Source: Opitutaceae bacterium (GTDB lineage: Bacteria > Verrucomicrobiota > Verrucomicrobiia > Opitutales > Opitutaceae). Taken from it: a stretch of DNA of 5,737 nt. Shown here in pieces: positions 1-4,985 of this stretch. The stretch's first letter is position 1, and each line of letters opens with the position of its first letter. The DNA lies in NCBI GenBank assembly GCA_031282705.1, contig JAITDF010000208.1:1-5737 (forward strand), read 5' to 3'. A program made the translations under genes and the position numbers. The notes beneath the pieces were generated by a model that was given only the letters and a program-made list of their open reading frames with translations, was not told where the DNA came from and made no database searches.

Positions 1-41
1 CCTGCCGCCGCCGGAATCTTTCCCCTTTTTCCTCTTCCTCC

Positions 42-113
42 CATCCCTCCCATTCATCCCATATCTCCCATATCTCCTATATCTCCCATTCCTCGCATTC
101 CTCGCATCTCTCC
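42..113. repeat. 9-bp degenerate tandem repeat, eight units
   Basis: Eight consecutive 9-mers run in exact register: CATCCCTCC, CATTCATCC, CATATCTCC twice, TATATCTCC, CATTCCTCG twice, and CATCTCTCC. The consensus is roughly CATNTCTCC. Weaker units may extend it to about 33-122. The + strand is almost pure pyrimidine with periodic A. It lies upstream of tyrS and has no convincing coding potential on either strand. Such arrays vary in copy number by slippage. A regulatory role is not shown. Confidence 0.85.
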
Positions 114-125
114 CATCGCATTCCT

Positions 126-165
126 GTGCCGCCGTGCCGCCAGCGCGCCGTGCCGCCAGCGCGCC
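126..165. repeat. 16-bp GC-rich direct repeat (two full copies plus a partial one)
   Basis: GTGCCGCCAGCGCGCC occurs at 134-149 and again directly adjacent at 150-165. A truncated copy, GTGCCGCC, precedes them at 126-133. The block is followed by C-rich low-complexity DNA up to about 205. It forms the second half of the non-coding leader upstream of tyrS. Nothing resembling a gene is seen in positions 1-274 apart from these repeats, and no clear -35/-10 pair could be identified. Confidence 0.8.
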
Positions 166-274
166 AGCCCCCGCCGCCCCATCCCCGCCGCCCCCCGGCC
201 GCCGCCAATAAAAAACACAACCCTTGCCCTCCCCCGCGCCGTGCGTTTCGCTGTCGGCTTTTCCGTTTCGCGCC

Positions 275-1582
275 ATGCACCTCCTCGACGACCTGAAATA
301 CCGCGGCCTGCTGGCCGACTGCACCGACGAAAGCACGCTTGCCGGGCGTCTCGCGCAAGGGCCGCTCACGCTGTATTGCGGCTTCGACCCCACCGGCGAC
401 TCCCTCCACGTCGGCCACCTCATGGGCCAGCTCACCCTCCGCCGTTTCCAGCTCGCCGGGCACCACCCGCTGCCGCTCGCCGGCGGCGCGACCGGCATGA
501 TCGGCGACCCCTCCGGCCGCTCCTCCGAACGCAACCTCCTCACCCCCGGCCAGCTCGCGCACAACGTCGCCGGCATCACCCGCCAGCTCTCGCGCCTCCT
601 CGATTTCGACGCCCCCGCCAACCCCGCCCGCATCGTCAACAACGCCGACTGGACCACCGGCCTCACCCTCCTCGACTTCCTCCGCGACATCGGAAAGCAC
701 TTTTCCGTCAACACGATGCTCGCCAAGGACAGCGTCCGCTCCCGCATGGACGGCGACACCGGCATCAGCTACACCGAGTTCAGCTACATGCTCCTCCAGG
801 CGCACGATTTCTACCACCTGCGCAAAACCCTCGGCTGCGAACTCCAGGTCGGCGGCTCCGACCAGTGGGGCAACATCACCGCCGGCACCGACCTCATCCG
901 CAAAAAACTCGGCCTCCCCGCCTGGGGCTGGACCTTCCCCCTCATCACCAAGGCCGACGGCGCCAAGTTCGGCAAAACCGCCGCCGGCGCCGTCTGGCTC
1001 GACCCCGAAAAAACCAGCCCCTACAAATTCTACCAGTTCTTCGTCAACACCGAGGACGCGAAGGTCGTCGAATACCTGAAAAAATTCACCTTCCTCGCCC
1101 GCGACGAAATCGAAACCCTCGCCGCCGCGCACGCCGCCAACCCCGGCGCCCGCGAAGCCCACCGCGCCCTCGCCCGCGCCGTGACCACGCTCGTGCACGG
1201 CCCCTCCGTCTGCGACGACGCCGTCCGCGCCAGCCAGATCATGTTCGGCGGCGGCCTCGAAGGCATCGGCGAAACCGTCTTCCAGGATGTCGTCGGCGAA
1301 ATCCCCACCAAGGACATCCCCCGCGAAAAATTGCAGGCGACAACAACAACGCCCGCCGGCGTCACCGCCACCGGCGCCCCGCTGACGGACCTCCTCGTCC
1401 ACGCCGGCCTCAGCCCCTCGAAAGGCCAGGCCCGCAAGGACATCGAGGGCGGCGGCATTTATATAAACAACCACCGCGAAACCAGCGCCGCCCGCGCCAT
1501 CGCCGCCGACGCGCTTTTGTTCGGGAAATACCTCCTCCTGCGCAAAGGCAAAAAATCATACGCCGTGCTGCGCGCGGTGTGA
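275..1582 (+). CDS. tyrS: Tyrosyl-tRNA synthetase
   Basis: Cytoplasmic class I aminoacyl-tRNA synthetase that activates tyrosine with ATP and charges tRNA-Tyr. The 435-residue product has the full bacterial TyrRS set. Y34 with GFDPTGDSLHVGH (36-48) contains the HIGH-type motif HVGH. The tyrosine pocket is Y171, Q175 and D178 in YMLLQAHD. GGSDQWGN lies at 193-200, and the KMSKS-equivalent KFGKT at 231-235. An S4 RNA-binding domain covers about 367-433. Length is normal for the family (about 400-430). I chose ATG 275 because the protein MHLLDDLKYRGLL starts as typical TyrRS proteins do. An in-frame ATG at 224 would add 17 atypical residues. No Shine-Dalgarno sequence precedes the start. It is GC-rich, unlike the genes that follow, and may be the first gene of a co-directional cluster. 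Confidence 0.97.
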   Translation: MHLLDDLKYRGLLADCTDESTLAGRLAQGPLTLYCGFDPTGDSLHVGHLMGQLTLRRFQLAGHHPLPLAGGATGMIGDPSGRSSERNLLTPGQLAHNVAGITRQLSRLLDFDAPANPARIVNNADWTTGLTLLDFLRDIGKHFSVNTMLAKDSVRSRMDGDTGISYTEFSYMLLQAHDFYHLRKTLGCELQVGGSDQWGNITAGTDLIRKKLGLPAWGWTFPLITKADGAKFGKTAAGAVWLDPEKTSPYKFYQFFVNTEDAKVVEYLKKFTFLARDEIETLAAAHAANPGAREAHRALARAVTTLVHGPSVCDDAVRASQIMFGGGLEGIGETVFQDVVGEIPTKDIPREKLQATTTTPAGVTATGAPLTDLLVHAGLSPSKGQARKDIEGGGIYINNHRETSAARAIAADALLFGKYLLLRKGKKSYAVLRAV

Positions 1583-1628
1583 ACGGGTGATAACATTAAA
1601 CCACGTGAACCGCAACAACACCAACACG

Positions 1629-2285
1629 ATGAAAATCCGATTTTTAGCCATAATAGCTGGCTTGCTGTTCTCAGGATGCGCTGTGGTAAATCGTGCCGTT
1701 GCGCCCTGGACCACTGTCGTGGCCGATGGGCCATGGTCCGCAGCCGGACAACATGCAGTATTGGAATCACGGGCATATTGGAGCAGCATAATGGCCGCCG
1801 CCATGAGTTCAGATGAAAGATTGCGCGCGCCGGATGGCCGCACCGCTGACGCCCAGCGAACTGTCAATAGACTCATTACATATTTTGAAAAGAAAGGTTC
1901 TTTGCAAAACTGGCCCGAGACTGATGCGCACATCAACAGCAAAGCTGTCGTGCTGGCTCCATTTTACTTTCATCTCGTTTCGGTTTTTCCGACGGTTGTT
2001 ATTATGAGCGCCCACGACTTCGGAGCACCAAGGAATCGTTGCACTTACGAAATCGTCGGCCTGGGCACAAAGGGTTCGTTGGGCGATGCTCGCATCATGA
2101 ATTATATCGAAATCAGCACTATTATCCCCGCTTCGAATCAGCTTTATTGGGCATCGGCTGATTTAAGAGTTCCCATCTCACCGATTGAAGTGGACGCCCG
2201 TGGAGAATTCACAATCCAACATCCAAAAGTTCTTCTTGTGGGGCGAAGGGCTGGCGACTCATTTATAGTCGAGAGGAAGAAATGA
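1629..2285 (+). CDS. Predicted lipoprotein of unknown function
   Basis: The 218-residue product begins MKIRFLAIIAGLLFSGC, a signal peptide with a charged N-terminus, hydrophobic core and lipobox (LFSG|C17). It is therefore likely cleaved by signal peptidase II, lipidated at C17 and anchored in a membrane facing the periplasm. The remainder is soluble, with no further membrane segment and no motif I recognise. ATG 1629 is preferred over the in-frame ATG 1587 because only it places the signal sequence at the N-terminus. The gene starts 46 nt after the tyrS stop with no Shine-Dalgarno sequence. Its base composition is clearly less GC-rich than tyrS, which suggests acquisition. The stop TGA overlaps an ATG (ATGA, 2282-2285) that opens a short frame through the 33-bp repeat directly downstream. 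Function unknown. Confidence 0.8.
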   Translation: MKIRFLAIIAGLLFSGCAVVNRAVAPWTTVVADGPWSAAGQHAVLESRAYWSSIMAAAMSSDERLRAPDGRTADAQRTVNRLITYFEKKGSLQNWPETDAHINSKAVVLAPFYFHLVSVFPTVVIMSAHDFGAPRNRCTYEIVGLGTKGSLGDARIMNYIEISTIIPASNQLYWASADLRVPISPIEVDARGEFTIQHPKVLLVGRRAGDSFIVERKK

Positions 2286-2341
2286 AGATTCCTCATAAGG
2301 GACAGGCGAAAAACGAAACCCTTCATTATTCTACCCGATGA
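2282..2341 (+). other. Possible repeat-encoded mini-cistron, 19 codons
   Basis: ATG 2282 overlaps the lipoprotein stop as ATGA. The frame reads through repeat copy 1 as MKIPHKGQAKNETLHYSTR, and its TGA (2339-2341) overlaps the next gene's ATG, again as ATGA. Such overlaps are typical of translational coupling. The same repeat frame ends the same way after copies 2 and 3. There is no ribosome-binding site and no evidence that the peptide is made. It may be a coupling device or a coincidence of a short frame. Confidence 0.3.
2287..2319 (+). repeat. 33-bp intergenic direct repeat, copy 1
   Basis: First of three copies (2287-2319, 2620-2652, 2733-2765), all in the same orientation. It starts GATTCCTCATAAGG and ends GCGAAAAACGAAAC. 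It lies 1 nt after the lipoprotein stop and 18 nt before the next ATG. Copies 1 and 2 differ at one base (CCT/CTT); copy 3 differs from copy 1 at three. Only a weak hairpin can be drawn (TTCCT/AGGGA around CATA). It has none of the RYYYAAC/GTTRRRY ends expected of an integron attC site. Confidence 0.9.
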
Positions 2342-2631
2342 AGAAGTGTCCTCACTGCCAAGGCAACGCGATTGGGTTCTCTGAATGGAGCACTGGCTTG
2401 AATGCATTTCGAACGAAATGTCGAAATTGCGGGACACTTCTGAAAGCGACAAGGACTACTTATTGGGTCATGCTGGCCGCGTTTCTTGTAGTAATCGGCA
2501 GCGTGGCTACCTTGGCCTTCGCCATTGATGCACGATATGAAACGATTGGGAGGCTCTGCGTAATTCCGATAGTGGGCGGAGTGCTCGCCATAGCTTACAG
2601 ATATTGCGGATATGAAAAAGATTCTTCATAA
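2338..2631 (+). CDS. CxxC-x20-CxxC zinc-ribbon membrane protein
   Basis: The 97-residue product opens with MKKCPHC. The pairs C4/C7 and C28/C31 are separated by exactly 20 residues, which matches the small 'CXXC-20-CXXC' zinc-ribbon family whose function is undefined. Two hydrophobic segments follow, about 42-63 and 71-88, ending in a short polar tail. The fold predicted is a cytosolic zinc ribbon tethered to the inner membrane. ATG 2338 places the first CxxC at the very N-terminus, as expected. No Shine-Dalgarno sequence is seen; the ATG overlaps the stop of a short frame through repeat copy 1. The last 12 bases of the gene (2620-2631), including the TAA, lie inside repeat copy 2, so the repeat supplies the C-terminal codons. 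The membrane and zinc-ribbon description is firm; the role is unknown. Confidence 0.75.
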   Translation: MKKCPHCQGNAIGFSEWSTGLNAFRTKCRNCGTLLKATRTTYWVMLAAFLVVIGSVATLAFAIDARYETIGRLCVIPIVGGVLAIAYRYCGYEKDSS

Positions 2632-2662
2632 GGGACAGGCGAAAAACGAAACTTTTGCATGA
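2612..2662 (+). other. Possible repeat-encoded mini-cistron, 16 codons
   Basis: A short frame, MKKILHKGQAKNETFA, starts inside the zinc-ribbon gene in a different frame and passes through repeat copy 2. It stops at a TGA (2660-2662) that overlaps the ATG at 2659 as ATGA. The peptide core HKGQAKNET is identical to that of copy 1. No ribosome-binding site is visible and expression is untested. It is listed because the same arrangement occurs at all three repeats. Confidence 0.3.
2620..2652 (+). repeat. 33-bp intergenic direct repeat, copy 2
   Basis: It matches copy 1 at 32 of 33 positions (CTT for CCT at 2624-2626). It overlaps the 3' end of the zinc-ribbon gene by 12 bases and supplies its stop codon. 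It ends 6 nt before the ATG of the next small ORF. The distance from copy 1 is 333 bp and to copy 3 is 113 bp, so each repeat-to-repeat unit contains one ORF. Confidence 0.9.
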
Positions 2663-2733
2663 AACATCTGACCAAACGCCTGTTGACCGTGTCAGCCATT
2701 CTTCTGTTTCTGGCAATCGCCGGTGACGTCTAG
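2659..2733 (+). CDS. Very short signal-peptide-like ORF, possibly truncated
   Basis: Twenty-four codons encode MKHLTKRLLTVSAILLFLAIAG followed by DV and a TAG stop. The basic start and roughly 14-residue hydrophobic stretch look like a signal peptide or a lone membrane helix. The last base of the TAG is the first base of repeat copy 3. In that frame the sequence is open from ATT 2734 to the TGA at 2791, reading IPHKGQTKNET and more. Copies 1 and 2 have AAG (Lys) where this copy has TAG. The ORF may be a real small membrane peptide, the leftover start of a lost secreted protein, or a longer ORF interrupted by a point mutation. It occupies the same repeat-bounded position as the full-length neighbours, which is the main support. 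Confidence 0.35.
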   Translation: MKHLTKRLLTVSAILLFLAIAGDV

Positions 2734-2765
2734 ATTCCTCATAAAGGACAGACAAAAAACGAAAC
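2733..2765 (+). repeat. 33-bp intergenic direct repeat, copy 3 (diverged)
   Basis: It differs from copy 1 at three positions (AAA for AAG, ACA for GCG), all in its central part, while the start GATTCCTCATAA and end AAAAACGAAAC are kept. It begins on the last base of the preceding TAG and ends 24 nt before the ATG of the next gene. No fourth copy is found after that gene or between tyrS and the lipoprotein gene. Confidence 0.88.
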
Positions 2766-2789
2766 CTCGATAAAAACCCCACGCCGCGC

Positions 2790-3143
2790 ATGAGCCGAGA
2801 AACACACGCCCGATTTCTGGAAAAAAGCGTGACCCGCTGCATCCGCCGCGCCCATGCCCGAAATCCGGGCGACAGCCTTAATCTGGACCGAATCCGAAAA
2901 CTGCGCGTCCAGACCGTGGAACCGTGGAAACGAATTGTCTGCGCCTCCATCGGCTTCGCAATCCTCCTCCCGGCAACAATCCTTTTTCTGCGGCAAAACA
3001 TCAATCTCCCCGCGTTTTTGTTCCTGTTTGCTTTCGGAGCCGCAGTCGTGCTGCTTGGCCTGATTGGAAAAAAAGAAATAATTGAATGCGCCTTGGGCCA
3101 TGCTGCCGAAACGATAATCTGCGCAATAATCGAATCCCTGTGA
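2790..3143 (+). CDS. Small two-helix membrane protein of unknown function
   Basis: The 117-residue product has a basic N-terminal region of about 48 residues (rich in R, K and H), then two hydrophobic segments, about 49-67 and 72-93, separated by a short loop (RQNIN). The C-terminal tail after GKKE is amphipathic. This suggests an integral membrane protein with both ends in the cytoplasm. I recognise no family motif. ATG 2790 follows repeat copy 3 by 24 nt and overlaps a TGA in the repeat's frame (ATGA). A Shine-Dalgarno sequence is absent. Its stop overlaps the probable GTG start of the methyltransferase gene (GTGA, 3140-3143), implying shared transcription and coupling. Base composition is intermediate between the array and the GC-rich flanking genes. 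Confidence 0.65.
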   Translation: MSRETHARFLEKSVTRCIRRAHARNPGDSLNLDRIRKLRVQTVEPWKRIVCASIGFAILLPATILFLRQNINLPAFLFLFAFGAAVVLLGLIGKKEIIECALGHAAETIICAIIESL

Positions 3144-4456
3144 CAATCCCGCCGCCGGCATCAGCACCACTTCCCGCCTTGGACACCACCATCCTCAACC
3201 ACACCGCCCGCGTGCTCGGCACGCTCAACCGCGAGCTTCCCGCCGACGCGGCCCTGCGCCGTTATCTCGCCGTCGCCCGCCGTCTCGGCCCCGCCGAAAA
3301 ACGCGCCGTCAGCCGCGCCTTCTTTGCCTGGTTCCGCTGGCTCGAATGGCTCGACCGCCGCGAATCCGCGCAAAAACAAATCGCCGCCGCCCTCGCGCTC
3401 CACGAACGTTTCGCGCGCGACCCCGCCGCCGTGAAACCCGCGGCGCTCGCCGCCCGCGCCGTCCCCGCGTGGGCCCGCGACGAGGTCGATTTCCCCCTGG
3501 AAACCCTCCGCCAGCTCCAGCGCGACCCCGCCCTCTGGCTCCGCGCCCGCCCCGGCCAGGCCGCGCAACTCGCCGCCGCCCTCGGCGACTGCATCCCCGC
3601 CGCCGAACACCTCGCCGCGCGCCCGCCCGCCGCCGCCGCCGCCTTCGCCGCCGCCGCTTCCGCTTCCCCCACCCTCGCCGCGCCCGCCACCGCTGACGCC
3701 GCTTCCGCCACCGCCGACGCCGCTTCCGCCGCCGCCGGCGCTTCCGCCGCCGCCCCTCATTCCGTTGTCCGCATTCCGGATTCCGCGCTCCTCTACACCG
3801 GCGGGAAGGACCTTTTCCTCACGCCCCAGTTTCACAACGGCCTCTTTGAAATCCAGGACCTCGCCTCGCAACTCGTCGGCCTCGCCTGCTCCCCGCGCCC
3901 CGGCCAGACATGGTGGGACGCCTGCGCCGGCGAAGGCGGCAAAGCCCTCCACCTCGCCGACCTCATGGACAACAAAGGCCTCCTCTGGGCCAGCGACCGC
4001 TCGCACCGCCGCCTCCAGCTGCTCAAACGCCGCGCCGCCCGCGCCAGAATCCACAACTACCGCGCCATCCACTGGGACGGCTCCGCCCGGCTCCCGACCC
4101 GGACCCGATTCGACGGCGTCCTCGTGGACGCGCCATGCAGCGGCCTCGGCACCTGGCAGCGCAACCCCCACGCCCGCTGGACGACCACGCCCCGCGACAT
4201 CGCCGAACTCGCCGCCATCCAGAAAAACCTCCTCAACCACGCCGCCCCGTCCGTGAAAGCCGGCGGACGCCTGCTCTACGCCGCCTGCACGCTCACCCGC
4301 GGCGAAACCCTCGCCGTCGCCGACGCCTTCACCGACGCGCACCCCGAGTTCGCGCCCGCGCCCGTTTTCGCGGAATCCGGCGCCCCCCGCCTCACGCTCT
4401 GGCCGCACGCGCTCAACGCCAACGGCATGTTCATCGCCGCCTGGCGCCGGAAATAA
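3140..4456 (+). CDS. RsmB/NOP2/Sun-family RNA (cytosine-5)-methyltransferase
   Basis: SAM-dependent enzyme expected to methylate C5 of a cytosine in rRNA (or tRNA). In the 438-residue product, residues about 30-150 form a helical, possibly NusB-like RNA-binding region. The catalytic domain covers about 215-436. SAM motif I is DACAGEGGK (260-268). D286 and D314 fit the acidic residues of the next two motifs. DAPCSGLGT (330-338) carries the release cysteine C333, followed by RNPHARW. The nucleophile is probably C383 in YAACTL. Both cysteines of the family are present, so it should be active. The length matches E. coli RsmB (429), but the exact target cannot be read from sequence. GTG 3140 is chosen because it overlaps the upstream stop as GTGA. 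TTG 3179 is an alternative, and ATG 3086 would run deep into the preceding gene. An Ala/Ser-rich linker lies at about 161-207. Confidence 0.9.
   Translation: MTIPPPASAPLPALDTTILNHTARVLGTLNRELPADAALRRYLAVARRLGPAEKRAVSRAFFAWFRWLEWLDRRESAQKQIAAALALHERFARDPAAVKPAALAARAVPAWARDEVDFPLETLRQLQRDPALWLRARPGQAAQLAAALGDCIPAAEHLAARPPAAAAAFAAAASASPTLAAPATADAASATADAASAAAGASAAAPHSVVRIPDSALLYTGGKDLFLTPQFHNGLFEIQDLASQLVGLACSPRPGQTWWDACAGEGGKALHLADLMDNKGLLWASDRSHRRLQLLKRRAARARIHNYRAIHWDGSARLPTRTRFDGVLVDAPCSGLGTWQRNPHARWTTTPRDIAELAAIQKNLLNHAAPSVKAGGRLLYAACTLTRGETLAVADAFTDAHPEFAPAPVFAESGAPRLTLWPHALNANGMFIAAWRRK
3695..3736. repeat. 21-bp in-gene tandem repeat (Ala-rich linker)
   Basis: Two 21-bp units (3695-3715 and 3716-3736) share GACGCCGCTTCCGCC and encode ADAASAT and ADAASAA. 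A degenerate partial third unit follows. They lie in the methyltransferase gene, within a low-complexity Ala/Ser stretch between its N-terminal and catalytic domains, and leave the reading frame intact. Confidence 0.75.
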
Positions 4457-4510
4457 GTTCCAATTCCCCGAAAGAGTCCGTGCGTCATTGCCCCTATGCG
4501 CGCCCCCCGG

Positions 4511-4588
4511 AGCAGACTTGGAAGTCTGCGGTACGTCAGCAGGCGCTACGCCAGGCTGACGGCGCGGCAGCGTGACGTACCGCAGGTT
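4511..4588. repeat. 78-bp palindromic repeat unit, copy 1
   Basis: It begins with an inverted repeat, GCAGACTT-GG-AAGTCTGC (4512-4529). A perfect 13-bp inverted repeat, CTGCGGTACGTCA (4526-4538) with TGACGTACCGCAG (4573-4585), encloses a second hairpin, GTCAGC/GCTGAC (4535-4560). It resembles REP/BIME-type intergenic elements. Copy 2 at 4666-4743 matches at 75 of 78 positions. It lies 54 nt after the methyltransferase stop. There is no T-run to make it a classical terminator. Confidence 0.85.
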
Positions 4589-4616
4589 TCCAAACCTGCT
4601 TCAGGCTGAAGGCCTG
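4582..4616. repeat. Two adjacent short hairpins
   Basis: GCAGGTTT-CC-AAACCTGC occupies 4582-4599 and overlaps the end of the first 78-bp unit. It is followed by CAGGC-TGAAG-GCCTG (4602-4616). These have the same style as the larger palindromic units. Positions 4617-4665, between them and the second 78-bp unit, show no recognisable feature. Confidence 0.7.
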
Positions 4617-4665
4617 CAAACAAGCCCCGCCCAAAAACAGGCCGCGAACCCGGCGTAAGCCGTGA

Positions 4666-4743
4666 AGCAGACTTGGAAGTCTGCGCTACGTCAGCAGGCG
4701 CTACGCCAGGCTGACGGCGCGGCGGCGTGACGTATCGCAGGTT
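4666..4743. repeat. 78-bp palindromic repeat unit, copy 2
   Basis: Direct repeat of 4511-4588 with three substitutions. Two of them (C at 4686 and T at 4735) fall in the 13-bp arms and weaken the outer stem, while the GCAGACTT/AAGTCTGC arms and the inner GTCAGC/GCTGAC hairpin are kept. It is followed by another inverted repeat, GTCAGGC (4744-4750) and GCCTGAC (4761-4767). Start-to-start distance between copies is 155 bp. Confidence 0.85.
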
Positions 4744-4885
4744 GTCAGGCTTGCCGCTCCGCCTGACTGTGCCACGACAGCGCCGCGCAACACCAAGTTT
4801 TGGAACATCGCACCGCGCCCGGCGTCGCATATCCAGTCAACGCCTCCAACCCGGACCGCCTTTTGTTTCCGCTTCCCGATGCTCC

Positions 4886-4977
4886 ATTTTCGATTGGAAA
4901 ACTTCCGCCCCAATTGGCCGCCGGCACGGCGGTGCCGGCACCCGATCGAAAATCCAAAATCGAAAATCGAAAAATCC
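4886..4977. repeat. Nested inverted repeat with ATCGAAAA iterations
   Basis: ATTTTCGAT (4886-4894) pairs with ATCGAAAAT (4945-4953). Between them is a GC-rich hairpin, GCCGGCAC (4920-4927) with GTGCCGGC (4932-4939). The right arm continues as ATCGAAAA-type iterations to 4977, ending only 8 nt before the HD gene's ATG. It is probably a dispersed repeat. Because it sits in the 5' leader it could also affect transcript folding, which is inference. Confidence 0.75.
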
Positions 4978-4985
4978 AACACCCG

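Noticed and set aside
77..1474. Long minus-strand ORF opposite tyrS, rich in Gly, Ala, Glu and Val
   Set aside because: It is the GC-bias shadow of tyrS. It has no recognisable domain, and the + strand frame has all TyrRS motifs.
2287..2765. CRISPR array
   Set aside because: Only three repeats with spacings of 333 and 113 bp, and the intervals contain ORFs. No cas genes are present.
2287..2765. Integron cassette array with attC sites
   Set aside because: The repeats lack RYYYAAC and GTTRRRY ends and strong imperfect pairing, and no integrase gene is in the window.
3161..4408. Long minus-strand ORF opposite the methyltransferase gene
   Set aside because: Gly/Glu-rich shadow of a GC-rich gene. 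The + strand carries the DAPCSG and SAM-binding motifs.
4512..4599. Intrinsic terminator of the methyltransferase gene
   Set aside because: The hairpins are strong but none is followed by a T-rich tract, and the same modules recur elsewhere as repeats.
4800..4985. 62-residue N-terminal extension of the HD protein
   Set aside because: The extension translates dispersed intergenic repeats, while the family fold begins right after ATG 4986.
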